Below are positions 8,469 through 16,493 of a stretch of DNA of 30,068 bases, piece after piece (the stretch's first letter is position 1; each line of letters begins with the position of its first letter). Under the pieces are notes generated by a model. That model searched no databases. It was not told the origin of the DNA and saw only the letters and a program-made list of their open reading frames with translations. Source of the DNA: Bacteroidia bacterium (GTDB lineage: Bacteria; Bacteroidota; Bacteroidia; Bacteroidales; Azobacteroidaceae). The DNA lies in contig BNXB01000011.1 of NCBI GenBank assembly GCA_025999255.1, positions 1-30,068 of the forward strand, in the 5' to 3' direction. The translations under genes and the position numbers were made by a program.

Positions 8469-10870
8469 GGCGATGTAATATTTTCTTTTTTTCCTGTTTT
8501 CTTCACCGAGTCATAACTGCATTCTTCCACACAAAGGCCGCATAGAACGCATTTCTCCGTATCAATCGTATGAATTTCGTAGGGAGTATATGGGATTGCA
8601 TTCACGGGACAGGCTTTGGCGCAACGGGTACAACCGATACAGTCTTGCGTGATCACATATTTTATCATGTCCTTACAAGTCCCTGTTTTACAAACGCCTT
8701 TTACATGCTCTTCATATTCGTGACGGAAATATTTTAAAGTCGTCAATACGGGATTGGGAGCCGTTTTGCCCAAACCGCAAAGCGACGATCGCTTAACATT
8801 TAACGCCAGTTCTTCGAGTAGGTCAATATCGGTCATCGTTGCCTTTCCGCTGCAAACCTTGTCGAGCAAATCAAGCATACGACGTGTTCCCACCCGGCAA
8901 AAAGTACATTTTCCGCAGGATTGATCGCAGGTAAAACTCAAGAAATACCGCGCCACGTCAACCATACAATCGTTTTCGCTCAAAACGACCAATCCGCCGG
9001 AACCCATCATGGCGCCCAATTGAGTGAGTGCATCAAAATCGACCGGACTGTCGCACAAATCCGCCGGGATACATCCTCCGGACGGGCCGCCAATCTGGAC
9101 GGCTTTCAATTTTTTCCCTCCTTCAACACCTCCGCCTATATCTTCGATGATTTGGTTCAATGTAATACCCATCGGCACTTCGATTAAACCGCCATGACTG
9201 ATTTTACCTGCAAGCGCGAACACTTTTGTCCCTTTGCTTTTTTCGGTTCCTACGTTACGGTAATTCTCCGAACCGTGTTTAACAATATAGGCTATCTGGC
9301 TGAGTGTTTCTACATTATTGACAAGTGTCGGCAGTTCGTTCAGTCCGCAGGCGGCGGGGTAGGGCGGACGTTGTCTGGGAAATCCGCGATCGCCTTCAAT
9401 GGAGGCTATAAGCGCTGTTTCTTCTCCGCAGACAAATGCTCCGGCGCCTTCAAATACAGAGATTTCCAAAGAAAAATTACTCTCGGCAATGTTTGCGCCT
9501 GCTAATTTGTGTTCTCGACACAATTCAAGTGCTTTTTTTATTCTTTCTACGGCGAGGGGATATTCGGCCCGGATATAGAAAATGCCTTTATCCGCTCCTA
9601 CGGCATATGCTGCAATCAACATCCCTTCGATGACGCGAAAAGGATATGATTCGAGCATCATACGATCCATGAAAGCGCCCGGATCGCCTTCGTCTCCGTT
9701 ACAGATGACGTATTTGTGTTTGTTTTGTACCGAAGCTACAATTTCCCATTTTTTACCTGTCGGAAAACCACCGCCGCCACGACCGCGGAGTCCACTTGCC
9801 AGAACGGTTGCAATGATTTCTTCTTTTGGTGTGGTCAATGCTTTTTTCAATGCTTCAAATCCGCCGTAAGCGATGTATTCGTCGATATTGAGCGGAGCCA
9901 GAAAACCGAATCCTTCGGTGGAAATATGTTTCTGATTGTGCAGGAAACTACTGATAAGTCCGGTGCGTTCGTGTTCGGGCTTCCAGACTACATTGTCCCA
10001 GGTTATGTCGGTATGTAGGGTGTCAATATGCCCTAAAATGCTGTTTTTCAATCGTTTCAGATAACCTGCCGGCTTGAAGTGATGATGTAGTATTTCCTTG
10101 ATTTCGGCGGCTTTTACATTGGGATAACGGTCGATGGTTCCGTTGGCGTTTATGATGTCAATCAACGGAACTTTGTTGCAGACTCCCACACAGCCGACCG
10201 GCTTGATGTTGATTTCAATACCGAGTTGAGTAGAAGCCGTTTGAAGTTCTTTGTAGATGTCTGCCGAGCCGCTTGCCATACAACAGGAACCCATACCGAG
10301 ACGTACTTCGCCAGCCGTATGTCGCCTTGTTTTTTGTGATTCCCCGTTTTCTTTTTTCGTTTGGTTTTCTATAAAGTCGGCAATTACTTCATCCACTTTA
10401 CCGGGCATAACATGTCCATAAATCTTTTCATCGATTTGCACGACAGGAGCCAATGTACAGCAACCCAGGCAGGCGATTTTCTCGACTGAGAACATTCGAT
10501 CTGTCGTCGTTACGCTTCCTTCTTCGATGTTCAGCTGGCGGATAAATGCATCATAAACATTGCTTGCTCCTTTGACGTGGCAAGCCGTTCCGGTACAGAC
10601 TTTTATCAAGTGCTTACCCAAGGGAATATGACGGAATTGAGAATAAAATGTAGAAACGCTTATCAACTGTGCCCGGTCAATTTCAGTCCGTTCGTAAATC
10701 CGTTCGATAGCTTCGTGAGGTAAATAGTTAAATTCAGCTTGCAATTCCTGCAACAGAGGGATAATGTCGGAACGTCCTGTACCGATACGGTCTATGACGG
10801 AGTCGGTACGTTCTGTCTGGGAGAGCGTATTGTTGGAAATCTTATCTTGCTCTTCTTTCGTCATAATCAT
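8453..10870 (-). CDS. NuoE-NuoF-ferredoxin fusion: NADH-oxidising flavoprotein subunit
   Basis: This is an 805-residue cytoplasmic NADH:acceptor subunit. Order of domains: NuoE-like thioredoxin-fold [2Fe-2S] (Cys92, 97, 134, 138); a second thioredoxin-fold [2Fe-2S] domain (Cys196 or 197, 227, 231); the NuoF core with the FMN loop GRGGGGFPTG at 363-372 and the NADH/FMN motif GDEGDPGAFMDR at 392-403; an SLBB-like region; the NuoF [4Fe-4S] site (Cys652, 655, 658, 698); and two C-terminal [4Fe-4S] ferredoxin motifs (CIGCTRCAKAC at 744-754, CVLCGLCVEEC at 774-784). This is the HydB/HndC arrangement of bifurcating NADH-dependent enzymes with the small HydC/HndA subunit fused in front. ATG 10870 is used; ATG 10864 is equally possible. 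The next gene overlaps by 16 bases and supplies the NuoG-like Fe-S relay. No hydrogenase catalytic gene is present in the window. Confidence 0.93.
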   Translation of the reverse strand: MIMTKEEQDKISNNTLSQTERTDSVIDRIGTGRSDIIPLLQELQAEFNYLPHEAIERIYERTEIDRAQLISVSTFYSQFRHIPLGKHLIKVCTGTACHVKGASNVYDAFIRQLNIEEGSVTTTDRMFSVEKIACLGCCTLAPVVQIDEKIYGHVMPGKVDEVIADFIENQTKKENGESQKTRRHTAGEVRLGMGSCCMASGSADIYKELQTASTQLGIEINIKPVGCVGVCNKVPLIDIINANGTIDRYPNVKAAEIKEILHHHFKPAGYLKRLKNSILGHIDTLHTDITWDNVVWKPEHERTGLISSFLHNQKHISTEGFGFLAPLNIDEYIAYGGFEALKKALTTPKEEIIATVLASGLRGRGGGGFPTGKKWEIVASVQNKHKYVICNGDEGDPGAFMDRMMLESYPFRVIEGMLIAAYAVGADKGIFYIRAEYPLAVERIKKALELCREHKLAGANIAESNFSLEISVFEGAGAFVCGEETALIASIEGDRGFPRQRPPYPAACGLNELPTLVNNVETLSQIAYIVKHGSENYRNVGTEKSKGTKVFALAGKISHGGLIEVPMGITLNQIIEDIGGGVEGGKKLKAVQIGGPSGGCIPADLCDSPVDFDALTQLGAMMGSGGLVVLSENDCMVDVARYFLSFTCDQSCGKCTFCRVGTRRMLDLLDKVCSGKATMTDIDLLEELALNVKRSSLCGLGKTAPNPVLTTLKYFRHEYEEHVKGVCKTGTCKDMIKYVITQDCIGCTRCAKACPVNAIPYTPYEIHTIDTEKCVLCGLCVEECSYDSVKKTGKKENITSPCKYS

Positions 10871-10921
10871 TTATTTGAAATACGTTAATAATCTTGTAAA
10901 TCTTAATTAATCTTGTGAAAA

Positions 10922-12700
10922 TTATGGTTTAGACTTCCTCACACAATACAAACCTTCCTCTGTCCTGACAATCATCCTTTCGTCCGTAAAGGCCGGTGTA
11001 GCGAATGTCTTTTGTCCTGTTTCAAATGAGCTGAGAGGGGTTAATTCGCTGTTGGCTGAATAGATAAATACTTTGCCGCCATTGCTGAACAGATATATTT
11101 TCCCTTCGGCGATGACGGGAGAAGAATAAAATTCCGTATTTGTTTCGTGATGTTTTTTCAATTCTCCGCTTTTTGCGTCGTAGCAGGCTAAAACGCCGTA
11201 ACTTGTGGCGATATAGACATTGTCTTTGGTAGCGACGGGCGATGATACTTCAGGCAGATAGTCGCTTGCTTCCCACAGTTTATCACCGGTTGTTGCATCA
11301 ATGGCAATGAGGGAGGAATATTCGCTTGCGCCAAACACTAATCCGTTGGTTGAACTGCAAGGACTTGACGCAACTTCTCCACTAAGGAATTTGACAGTCC
11401 AGTTTTGTTCTCCGTTATTCGGATTGTAGGAAGTAATATTCGGATTTCCCATCAGGAGCAGTTGCGGTTTACCATTGATGTAGGCCATTGAAGGTGAACT
11501 CCATGTAATTTTATCGGTACGCGCTTTACTCCAGCGCTGGGCGCCCGTTGCCATATCTAAAGCGAGAAGTTTGGGCGAATTGCTGTTATCGTATTGAATA
11601 ATAACCGTATTTCCAAACGAAAGTAGCGAAGAGGCATAACCGTAATGATTTTCAGGAACGCCGAGATTTTTCGCCCAAAGGCGTTTGCCGTCCATATCGG
11701 CGCAAATCAGGTCGCCTGTTGCAAAGATGGCGCAAACTTGCTTGCCATTGGTTGTAACAGTCGATGCGGCCAAACCGGTGTCGTCCGTTGTTTTGGGTAT
11801 TTGGGCGGGCGAACCCGGTATTTTGTCGGCTGCCAGAGACCAGAGTAATTCGCCGTTGTTCAGATCGTAGCAATACAATTCGCGAGTTTGTGCATCCGCT
11901 CCGGTAAGGAATATTTTATTGCCGTTGATAACAGGAGAGTTGAAACCGCTTCGTTTGATATTGCTTTTCCATGCAATGTTTTCGCCTGTATTCAGGTTCC
12001 ATTTCACCGGAATATTTTTTGCAGCCGAAATTCCGTTAGCATTATTGCCGCGAAAACTGTTGTGCGTTATTTTAGGGATTTCCTCTTCAATAGTGGTGGA
12101 AACGCTGTCGGTTGCAGCCGGAATAGTGTCACCGGCTATTTGAGCAGTTTCTTCTGTTTGGATCATTTCATCTGGAGAATCGGACGTATTTTCAGCCGGT
12201 TGAACTGTTTGCTGATTTCCTGCAGTCGGTTCGGTTTTCCCGCTTTTCAACCAGGGGAACGACAACAGGGCAAATAACAGGGCGGCAACAACAAATCCGC
12301 CGGCTACCATGTTGATGTATTTCCGTGCAAGCGTTTTTTCCGCCCACTCGTCTATCGGGTCGATGTCCTTGTCGGGAATATCTTTTATCCCTGTAAAATA
12401 ATAGCGTGTAGCAACGATAAAGACAATTAACATACCAATCAGGATATAAATTCCTGTCGTCAGGTGGTTCATCCGCACGAAATAAGCTTGTCTGGCCATC
12501 AGGTCGAGTTGACGGATCTGTTCCTGTAATTGGGTGTTGCCGGAGTTTTCATCGTTGATTTGTTTCAGCGTTTCGATGACTTCCGTTTGTAAAGGATTGA
12601 ATCCATGTACCTGAAAATAATTCGTTATCAGCATTATCGAAAATGTAACGATGAAAAGCGCTGATACAATAGCAATATTCCTGGCTATTTTCCTGTTCAT
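10922..12700 (-). CDS. PQQ-like beta-propeller anchored by three membrane segments
   Basis: The protein has 592 residues. Hydrophobic segments at about 8-28, 81-101 and 130-150 form a membrane anchor, with a polar, partly coiled-coil-like loop between the first two. A Glu/Thr/Pro-rich linker (about 152-225) leads to a PQQ-like propeller (226-592) with blade endings such as LLWSL, RLWAKN, AQRWSK, EQNWTVK and KLWEAS. The three-segment anchor implies that the N-terminus and propeller are on opposite sides, with the propeller most likely periplasmic. The gene overlaps the NapH-like gene by 4 bases (ATGA) and lies 51 bases before the NuoEF-like gene, exactly between the membrane Fe-S and cytoplasmic NADH modules. 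It could be a scaffold bringing exported propellers to the membrane complex (inference). No enzymatic residues can be assigned. Confidence 0.85.
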   Translation of the reverse strand: MNRKIARNIAIVSALFIVTFSIMLITNYFQVHGFNPLQTEVIETLKQINDENSGNTQLQEQIRQLDLMARQAYFVRMNHLTTGIYILIGMLIVFIVATRYYFTGIKDIPDKDIDPIDEWAEKTLARKYINMVAGGFVVAALLFALLSFPWLKSGKTEPTAGNQQTVQPAENTSDSPDEMIQTEETAQIAGDTIPAATDSVSTTIEEEIPKITHNSFRGNNANGISAAKNIPVKWNLNTGENIAWKSNIKRSGFNSPVINGNKIFLTGADAQTRELYCYDLNNGELLWSLAADKIPGSPAQIPKTTDDTGLAASTVTTNGKQVCAIFATGDLICADMDGKRLWAKNLGVPENHYGYASSLLSFGNTVIIQYDNSNSPKLLALDMATGAQRWSKARTDKITWSSPSMAYINGKPQLLLMGNPNITSYNPNNGEQNWTVKFLSGEVASSPCSSTNGLVFGASEYSSLIAIDATTGDKLWEASDYLPEVSSPVATKDNVYIATSYGVLACYDAKSGELKKHHETNTEFYSSPVIAEGKIYLFSNGGKVFIYSANSELTPLSSFETGQKTFATPAFTDERMIVRTEEGLYCVRKSKP

Positions 12701-13962
12701 TTTTTATCTGTCGTTTGTTGATTTTGAGGGCAATAACTAAAACATCTGCCGCAGGCGACACAGGCTGTACGGTCGATTTCATACGTTTTCCGGGAGCGTT
12801 TAAGCGAAAGGTTAATCAACGAAAATCCTATAACCAAACCAATCAGGGCGCCGGCTATGGTCGAATATGTTCGGAATGTACCGCGGATACTAGCTACACG
12901 CGAAGTCAATTCGTCTATCCTGCCTTCCTGCGAGAAAAAGACTTCTACATCGACAGGCTGAACATTCTGCGGATTTTCTTCGTTTTGCATCACCTGTTCG
13001 TACAAGCGGACATCTTTGTTGGCTGAGCTGAGCGAATCGCTTGCCGAATGCAACAACAACGCCCCGGTAAGCGTCGCAACCGGCAAAAGAACCAAGTAAG
13101 CCAGCAAACGTTTGACACCTGCCGTCCGGTTTTCCTTTACTTTATTTTCGTAAGGTGGACGGATGGCATCGACCGGACAGGCGTGAAGGCAAAGGTCACA
13201 ATTGATGCATGAAGGCGTAATGACAATCTGTTTGATGGAAAAGCGGGCAAATAAGCTCAATAAGGCTCCGTACGGACAGAGAAACCGGCAAAACGGACGT
13301 CCGGTAAAAACCGAAGCGACGAGTAGCAAACCTCCGAAAGCTATCATTCCGAAATCGCCTCCCAAACGGAAAATGCCGATGAACGGGTCGAAACGACAGA
13401 TGATAAACTGACTCCGAGTGACTGCATACAAGATTGCAAAAACCAAATATATCCATGGAATGATGCTCAAAACGGCAGATACGGCTTTCGAGAGCCTGAA
13501 ATTTTTGACATTCACCAATTCCTGCAAGGCGCCGAAAGGACAAACGCCAGCACAGAATACCCGTCCGAAAAGAAAAGTAAAGAATATGGGCAATATGAAC
13601 ATCAGGAAAACAGTCAATGGAATTACATATGAAGTATCTACGAAAGAAAACGTTACGTTCTGAATGGAACCGATACTACACACGCAGCCGTTCCGGAAAA
13701 AACCGAAATACAATATAGAGATAATGGAAACAACAAATACCGGTATCCGTTTTCGTTGCTTCAATACTGCATAAGCTACGATACCCATCATTACGGCAAG
13801 TAAAACAATGTCGATTATGCTCCACAGCCTTTCGTCCGGTACAGAATAATTGAAATCGGGATATTGGTAACCCGACTCGAAATCGGGTTTCGGGAAACGG
13901 TTCTGTCCAAGCGCCAATGTAGGCGCTAGCGCCAACAACAATATTTTAAAAAGCTTTTTCAT
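12697..13962 (-). CDS. NapH/NosR-like polytopic membrane Fe-S protein
   Basis: This 421-residue protein would conduct electrons across or along the inner membrane. A signal-like segment (1-19) is followed by several membrane segments (about 46-66, 74-90, 113-131, 165-182, 205-221, 285-305, 367-386). Two CxxxCP motifs (Cys137/141 and Cys225/229) are the hallmark of the NapH, NosR and CcoG family. A [4Fe-4S] motif CINCDLCLHAC lies at 252-262, and a second one, CVACGRCFSYC at 401-411, follows the last membrane segment. An extra Cys pair (93 and 95) sits in an early loop. The second ferredoxin site after an additional helix pair and an extracytoplasmic loop (about 306-366) is not part of the usual NapH layout. 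The gene overlaps both neighbours by 4 bases, including the exported polyferredoxin before it, as napG and napH often pair. Confidence 0.9.
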   Translation of the reverse strand: MKKLFKILLLALAPTLALGQNRFPKPDFESGYQYPDFNYSVPDERLWSIIDIVLLAVMMGIVAYAVLKQRKRIPVFVVSIISILYFGFFRNGCVCSIGSIQNVTFSFVDTSYVIPLTVFLMFILPIFFTFLFGRVFCAGVCPFGALQELVNVKNFRLSKAVSAVLSIIPWIYLVFAILYAVTRSQFIICRFDPFIGIFRLGGDFGMIAFGGLLLVASVFTGRPFCRFLCPYGALLSLFARFSIKQIVITPSCINCDLCLHACPVDAIRPPYENKVKENRTAGVKRLLAYLVLLPVATLTGALLLHSASDSLSSANKDVRLYEQVMQNEENPQNVQPVDVEVFFSQEGRIDELTSRVASIRGTFRTYSTIAGALIGLVIGFSLINLSLKRSRKTYEIDRTACVACGRCFSYCPQNQQTTDKK

Positions 13963-14513
13963 GCGTCTTTCAACATATATGCTTTATTTGCTGGTACCCG
14001 CTGTATGGCTCCAGCCGGACAAACTTTCGATATTTTACATTCATTACAGTTTTTGCATAATTCCTGTTTGACTTGCAGATATAACGAGCCGTTACCGAAC
14101 GAATTACAGCCTTTGGCGCATTTGCCGCAACCGTTACACAAGTTTTCATCAATGGTATATTCAAAATAAGGGTCTTCGATGTATTTCCGTACAATGGCGC
14201 CGGTGGGACACATCAGGTTTTCGGCAGCCGTATTGAGGTCTTTCACGTTGGCGCGGTAATAACCGCCGCACAAGTCGCAATAGCCGCAAACTTTATTGGC
14301 GTGAATACATTTTACGGCCGATACGGATAAGACGCAATCTGTTTCGCACCGTCCGCAAAATGTACATTTTGAAGGATCTATCTGCCAGAAATGATCGGCT
14401 TCATCCCGCATCATGCGCCTGACGGAAAACCCCGATACGGAAACAATTGCCGTTCCCGTCGCCACCGTTCCGCAGATTTGCAGGAACTGTTTTCTGGATA
14501 TAGGATTATTCAT
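13959..14513 (-). CDS. Exported polyferredoxin (NapG/MauM-like) with Tat-like leader
   Basis: The protein has 184 residues and starts with SRKQFLQ at 6-12, then a hydrophobic segment, resembling a Tat leader with Arg-Lys instead of Arg-Arg. Seventeen Cys residues suggest about four [4Fe-4S] clusters: Cys50, 53, 56, 60; Cys69, 76, 79, 82 with Cys102 in MCPTGAI; Cys126, 129, 132, 136; Cys153, 156, 159 and 165 (VCPAGAI). In NapGH pairs the G subunit is the periplasmic Fe-S partner of the H subunit; here the NapH-like gene follows with a 4-base overlap. It probably takes electrons from, or gives them to, that membrane protein on the periplasmic side and exchanges them with an exported partner (inference). 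A membrane-attached uncleaved leader is also possible. Confidence 0.87.
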   Translation of the reverse strand: MNNPISRKQFLQICGTVATGTAIVSVSGFSVRRMMRDEADHFWQIDPSKCTFCGRCETDCVLSVSAVKCIHANKVCGYCDLCGGYYRANVKDLNTAAENLMCPTGAIVRKYIEDPYFEYTIDENLCNGCGKCAKGCNSFGNGSLYLQVKQELCKNCNECKISKVCPAGAIQRVPANKAYMLKDA

Positions 14514-14546
14514 AGATTATCATAATTATATCAAAATGATCATAGT

Positions 14547-15551
14547 TCAGACGGTTTTTAACCCGCATTTTGCGTTACAATCGTTGCAAGCGCCTGCCGC
14601 CGCAAGTTGGGAATCGTAAGCGTAAATCGTTAGGAGATTTTTCCCCGCTACAAAAATTTTGTCGCCCGCCACTTTTGCTTCGTAAGCGGCGGTTCCTCCT
14701 CCTAAAGTCTTGTTGTTAAGTAAGATGCTTCGGAATGTGCCGTCGCCGCCATAGCAACTGATACGTGGATTTCCTTTCTCGGAAGTAATGATTTCGCCAG
14801 AGGGGGTGTATGTCAAATGAACCGGATTGCAGCATCCGCAAAATGCTCCCGGATTACCGCCCGGACTTCCGAATTTACCTGTATATTCGCCGTCAAGCGT
14901 ATAAATTTCTACCTGATGACGCCCCGAATTGGAACAGTACAATTTTCCGCCGGCATAAGCGATACCGTAAGTCAGGCTTGGAATAACGAAGCGGTTCGGA
15001 CTTTCGATGAATTTTACGAAATCACCTTCACTAGTGTATTTACAGATATTTTTGTTGTCTTTGTCGGTTACGAAAACAAAGTTTTCCGCCAATGCAAATG
15101 AACAGTAATCGGCATGTTCGCTGCAAGCTTTCCATTCACGTACAAGCTTGCCGGCAAACGAATAAACCTCAATCGAATAAGGACGAAGCAGATAAATTCC
15201 ATCTTCACCAACAGCCATATCTCTGATGATGCCTTCTTTTACGGTAAAATGCAACGTCGGTTTACCGTAATCGTCCGTAATGGAAATCGTATTTGCCGTT
15301 GCGATATATAAACGTCCGCCGTATTGTTCAAACGCTTCGATATTTCCTACCGTCGCAAACGAAGCAATTTGTTTATAGGGCGAAACGAAGTTTTCGTCGC
15401 CGGTTGTATCCATATCCTTGACGGAAGCAGGAACAAGCCCGTTTTTCCAGAGATTTTCCTTAATAACGAAACCCGAAACGCCGGCAATACTTCCGCCGAC
15501 TACAACAGAACCGACTGTTTTTAAGAATTTTTTTCGAGATATGTTTTCCAT
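14547..15551 (-). CDS. NHL/six-bladed beta-propeller with Tat-like leader and C-terminal CxxCxxxC
   Basis: This 334-residue exported propeller has the leader SRKKFLK at 5-11 plus a Gly/Val/Ala-rich hydrophobic segment, almost the same layout as the polyferredoxin encoded next. The body has NHL-like blades with phrases such as SNSGRHQVEIYTLDG, GAFCGCCNP and TSEKGNPR. It ends in ACNDCNAKCGLKTV, giving Cys322, 325 and 329, a tail that could bind a metal or a cluster. The protein encoded just before (15572-16492) shares the NSGRHQ, SEKGNPR and LGGG-AYE signatures but lacks this Cys tail and has a different membrane anchor. NHL-type propellers act as protein-binding platforms or, in some families, as lyases; no function can be assigned here. 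The shared leader type suggests co-export with the Fe-S protein, possibly already folded with cofactor (inference). Confidence 0.83.
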   Translation of the reverse strand: MENISRKKFLKTVGSVVVGGSIAGVSGFVIKENLWKNGLVPASVKDMDTTGDENFVSPYKQIASFATVGNIEAFEQYGGRLYIATANTISITDDYGKPTLHFTVKEGIIRDMAVGEDGIYLLRPYSIEVYSFAGKLVREWKACSEHADYCSFALAENFVFVTDKDNKNICKYTSEGDFVKFIESPNRFVIPSLTYGIAYAGGKLYCSNSGRHQVEIYTLDGEYTGKFGSPGGNPGAFCGCCNPVHLTYTPSGEIITSEKGNPRISCYGGDGTFRSILLNNKTLGGGTAAYEAKVAGDKIFVAGKNLLTIYAYDSQLAAAGACNDCNAKCGLKTV

Positions 15552-15571
15552 AATTATTGCATATAAAATTG

Positions 15572-16492
15572 TTATTCTTTGTATTGAAACACTGTCAATG
15601 AGCGGTTTCCCGCTACGTAAATTTTATCGCTTTCCATCTGAATTTCGTAGGCCTCGTGTCCGCCACCGAGCGATTTGCTGTTCAGGAGCATGCGAATAAA
15701 TCGACCGCTACGTTCAAAGAGACAGACACGGGGATTGCCTTTTTCGGAAGTAAGTATCTGTCCTTCCGGTGTAAATGCGATTGATGAGGGATTGCTGCAA
15801 CCGGAAAACGTACCTGGCCGGCTTCCGGGAACACCGAACGACGCAATAAATTTTCCTTCAACCGTATAATTTTCTATCTGATGGCGACCGGAGTTGATGC
15901 ACCAAACCGTGTCGCGAAAGGTCTCTATACCAAAAGTTCCCGTCGGAATAATAAAATTTCGGGGACTATTGATGAATCGTATAAACTGTCCTTCTTTCGA
16001 GTATTGGCATACATTGAGATTTTCCGCATCGGTAACCCAAACATGATTTTCCGTCAACGCTATCGAAGCATACAATGAGTTATCGCTACACGCCTCCCAT
16101 TCGCGCACAGGCTGTCCGTTTTGAGCAAACACTTTAATTTCAGTATCGTAAAGTGTATATATTTCCCCTTTAATGCTATCAATCGCTATATCTTTAATAT
16201 TTTTTCCAGCATAAAAACGATTGATACAAAGCATATTGTCCTTACTGAAAACTAAAATCGAATCGGATGTTGCCACATGGATACAATTGTCTGATAAACG
16301 CAGCCGTTGCACTTTTGGAGGTAAAACGTATGTCGCTTCAAGTGTACATGGGCTGAGAAAATTACTTTGTTCTTCGGAAATTTCACCGTATTCGACGGTC
16401 TTGTCGTTAATCAAAACAAACATATAAACTACAAATCCGCCTACAAGCAGTAGGACAGCGAGATTGATGATTATGCGCCATTGTTTCGACAT
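15572..16492 (-). CDS. Membrane-anchored NHL/six-bladed beta-propeller, paralogue of the next gene
   Basis: The protein has 306 residues and one N-terminal membrane segment (about 8-28) and no cleavage site that I can call, so it is probably anchored in the inner membrane facing the periplasm. Blades carry NSGRHQIENYTVEG, FSGCSNPSS, TSEKGNPR and LGGGHEAYE, closely matching the downstream 334-residue protein. The EACSDN motif also aligns with EACSEH there. The gene follows the TTG-started propeller gene with one base between and precedes its paralogue by 20 bases, so this looks like a tandem duplication followed by divergence of export route and C-terminus. It does not have the terminal Cys cluster of the paralogue. 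The role is unknown, likely a structural or electron-transfer partner in the same assembly. Confidence 0.82.
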   Translation of the reverse strand: MSKQWRIIINLAVLLLVGGFVVYMFVLINDKTVEYGEISEEQSNFLSPCTLEATYVLPPKVQRLRLSDNCIHVATSDSILVFSKDNMLCINRFYAGKNIKDIAIDSIKGEIYTLYDTEIKVFAQNGQPVREWEACSDNSLYASIALTENHVWVTDAENLNVCQYSKEGQFIRFINSPRNFIIPTGTFGIETFRDTVWCINSGRHQIENYTVEGKFIASFGVPGSRPGTFSGCSNPSSIAFTPEGQILTSEKGNPRVCLFERSGRFIRMLLNSKSLGGGHEAYEIQMESDKIYVAGNRSLTVFQYKE

Positions 16493-16493
16493 G

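Noticed and set aside
7503..10870. NADH-dependent [FeFe]-hydrogenase or respiratory complex I locus
   Set aside because: Only the NuoE/NuoF and NuoG N-terminal parts are present. No H-cluster domain, no NuoB/C/D and no proton-pumping subunits are found in the window.
10880..10915. Short direct repeats of AATCTTGT between the NuoEF-like and propeller genes
   Set aside because: Two or three copies of an eight-base AT-rich word are within chance expectation, and no symmetrical operator structure is evident.
2460..14513. Clade II nitrous-oxide reductase (nos) accessory cluster
   Set aside because: The NapGH-like pair and ABC transporter recall nosG/nosH/nosF/nosY, but there is no NosZ, NosD, NosL or c-type cytochrome, and the permease is MacB/FtsX-like, not NosY-like.
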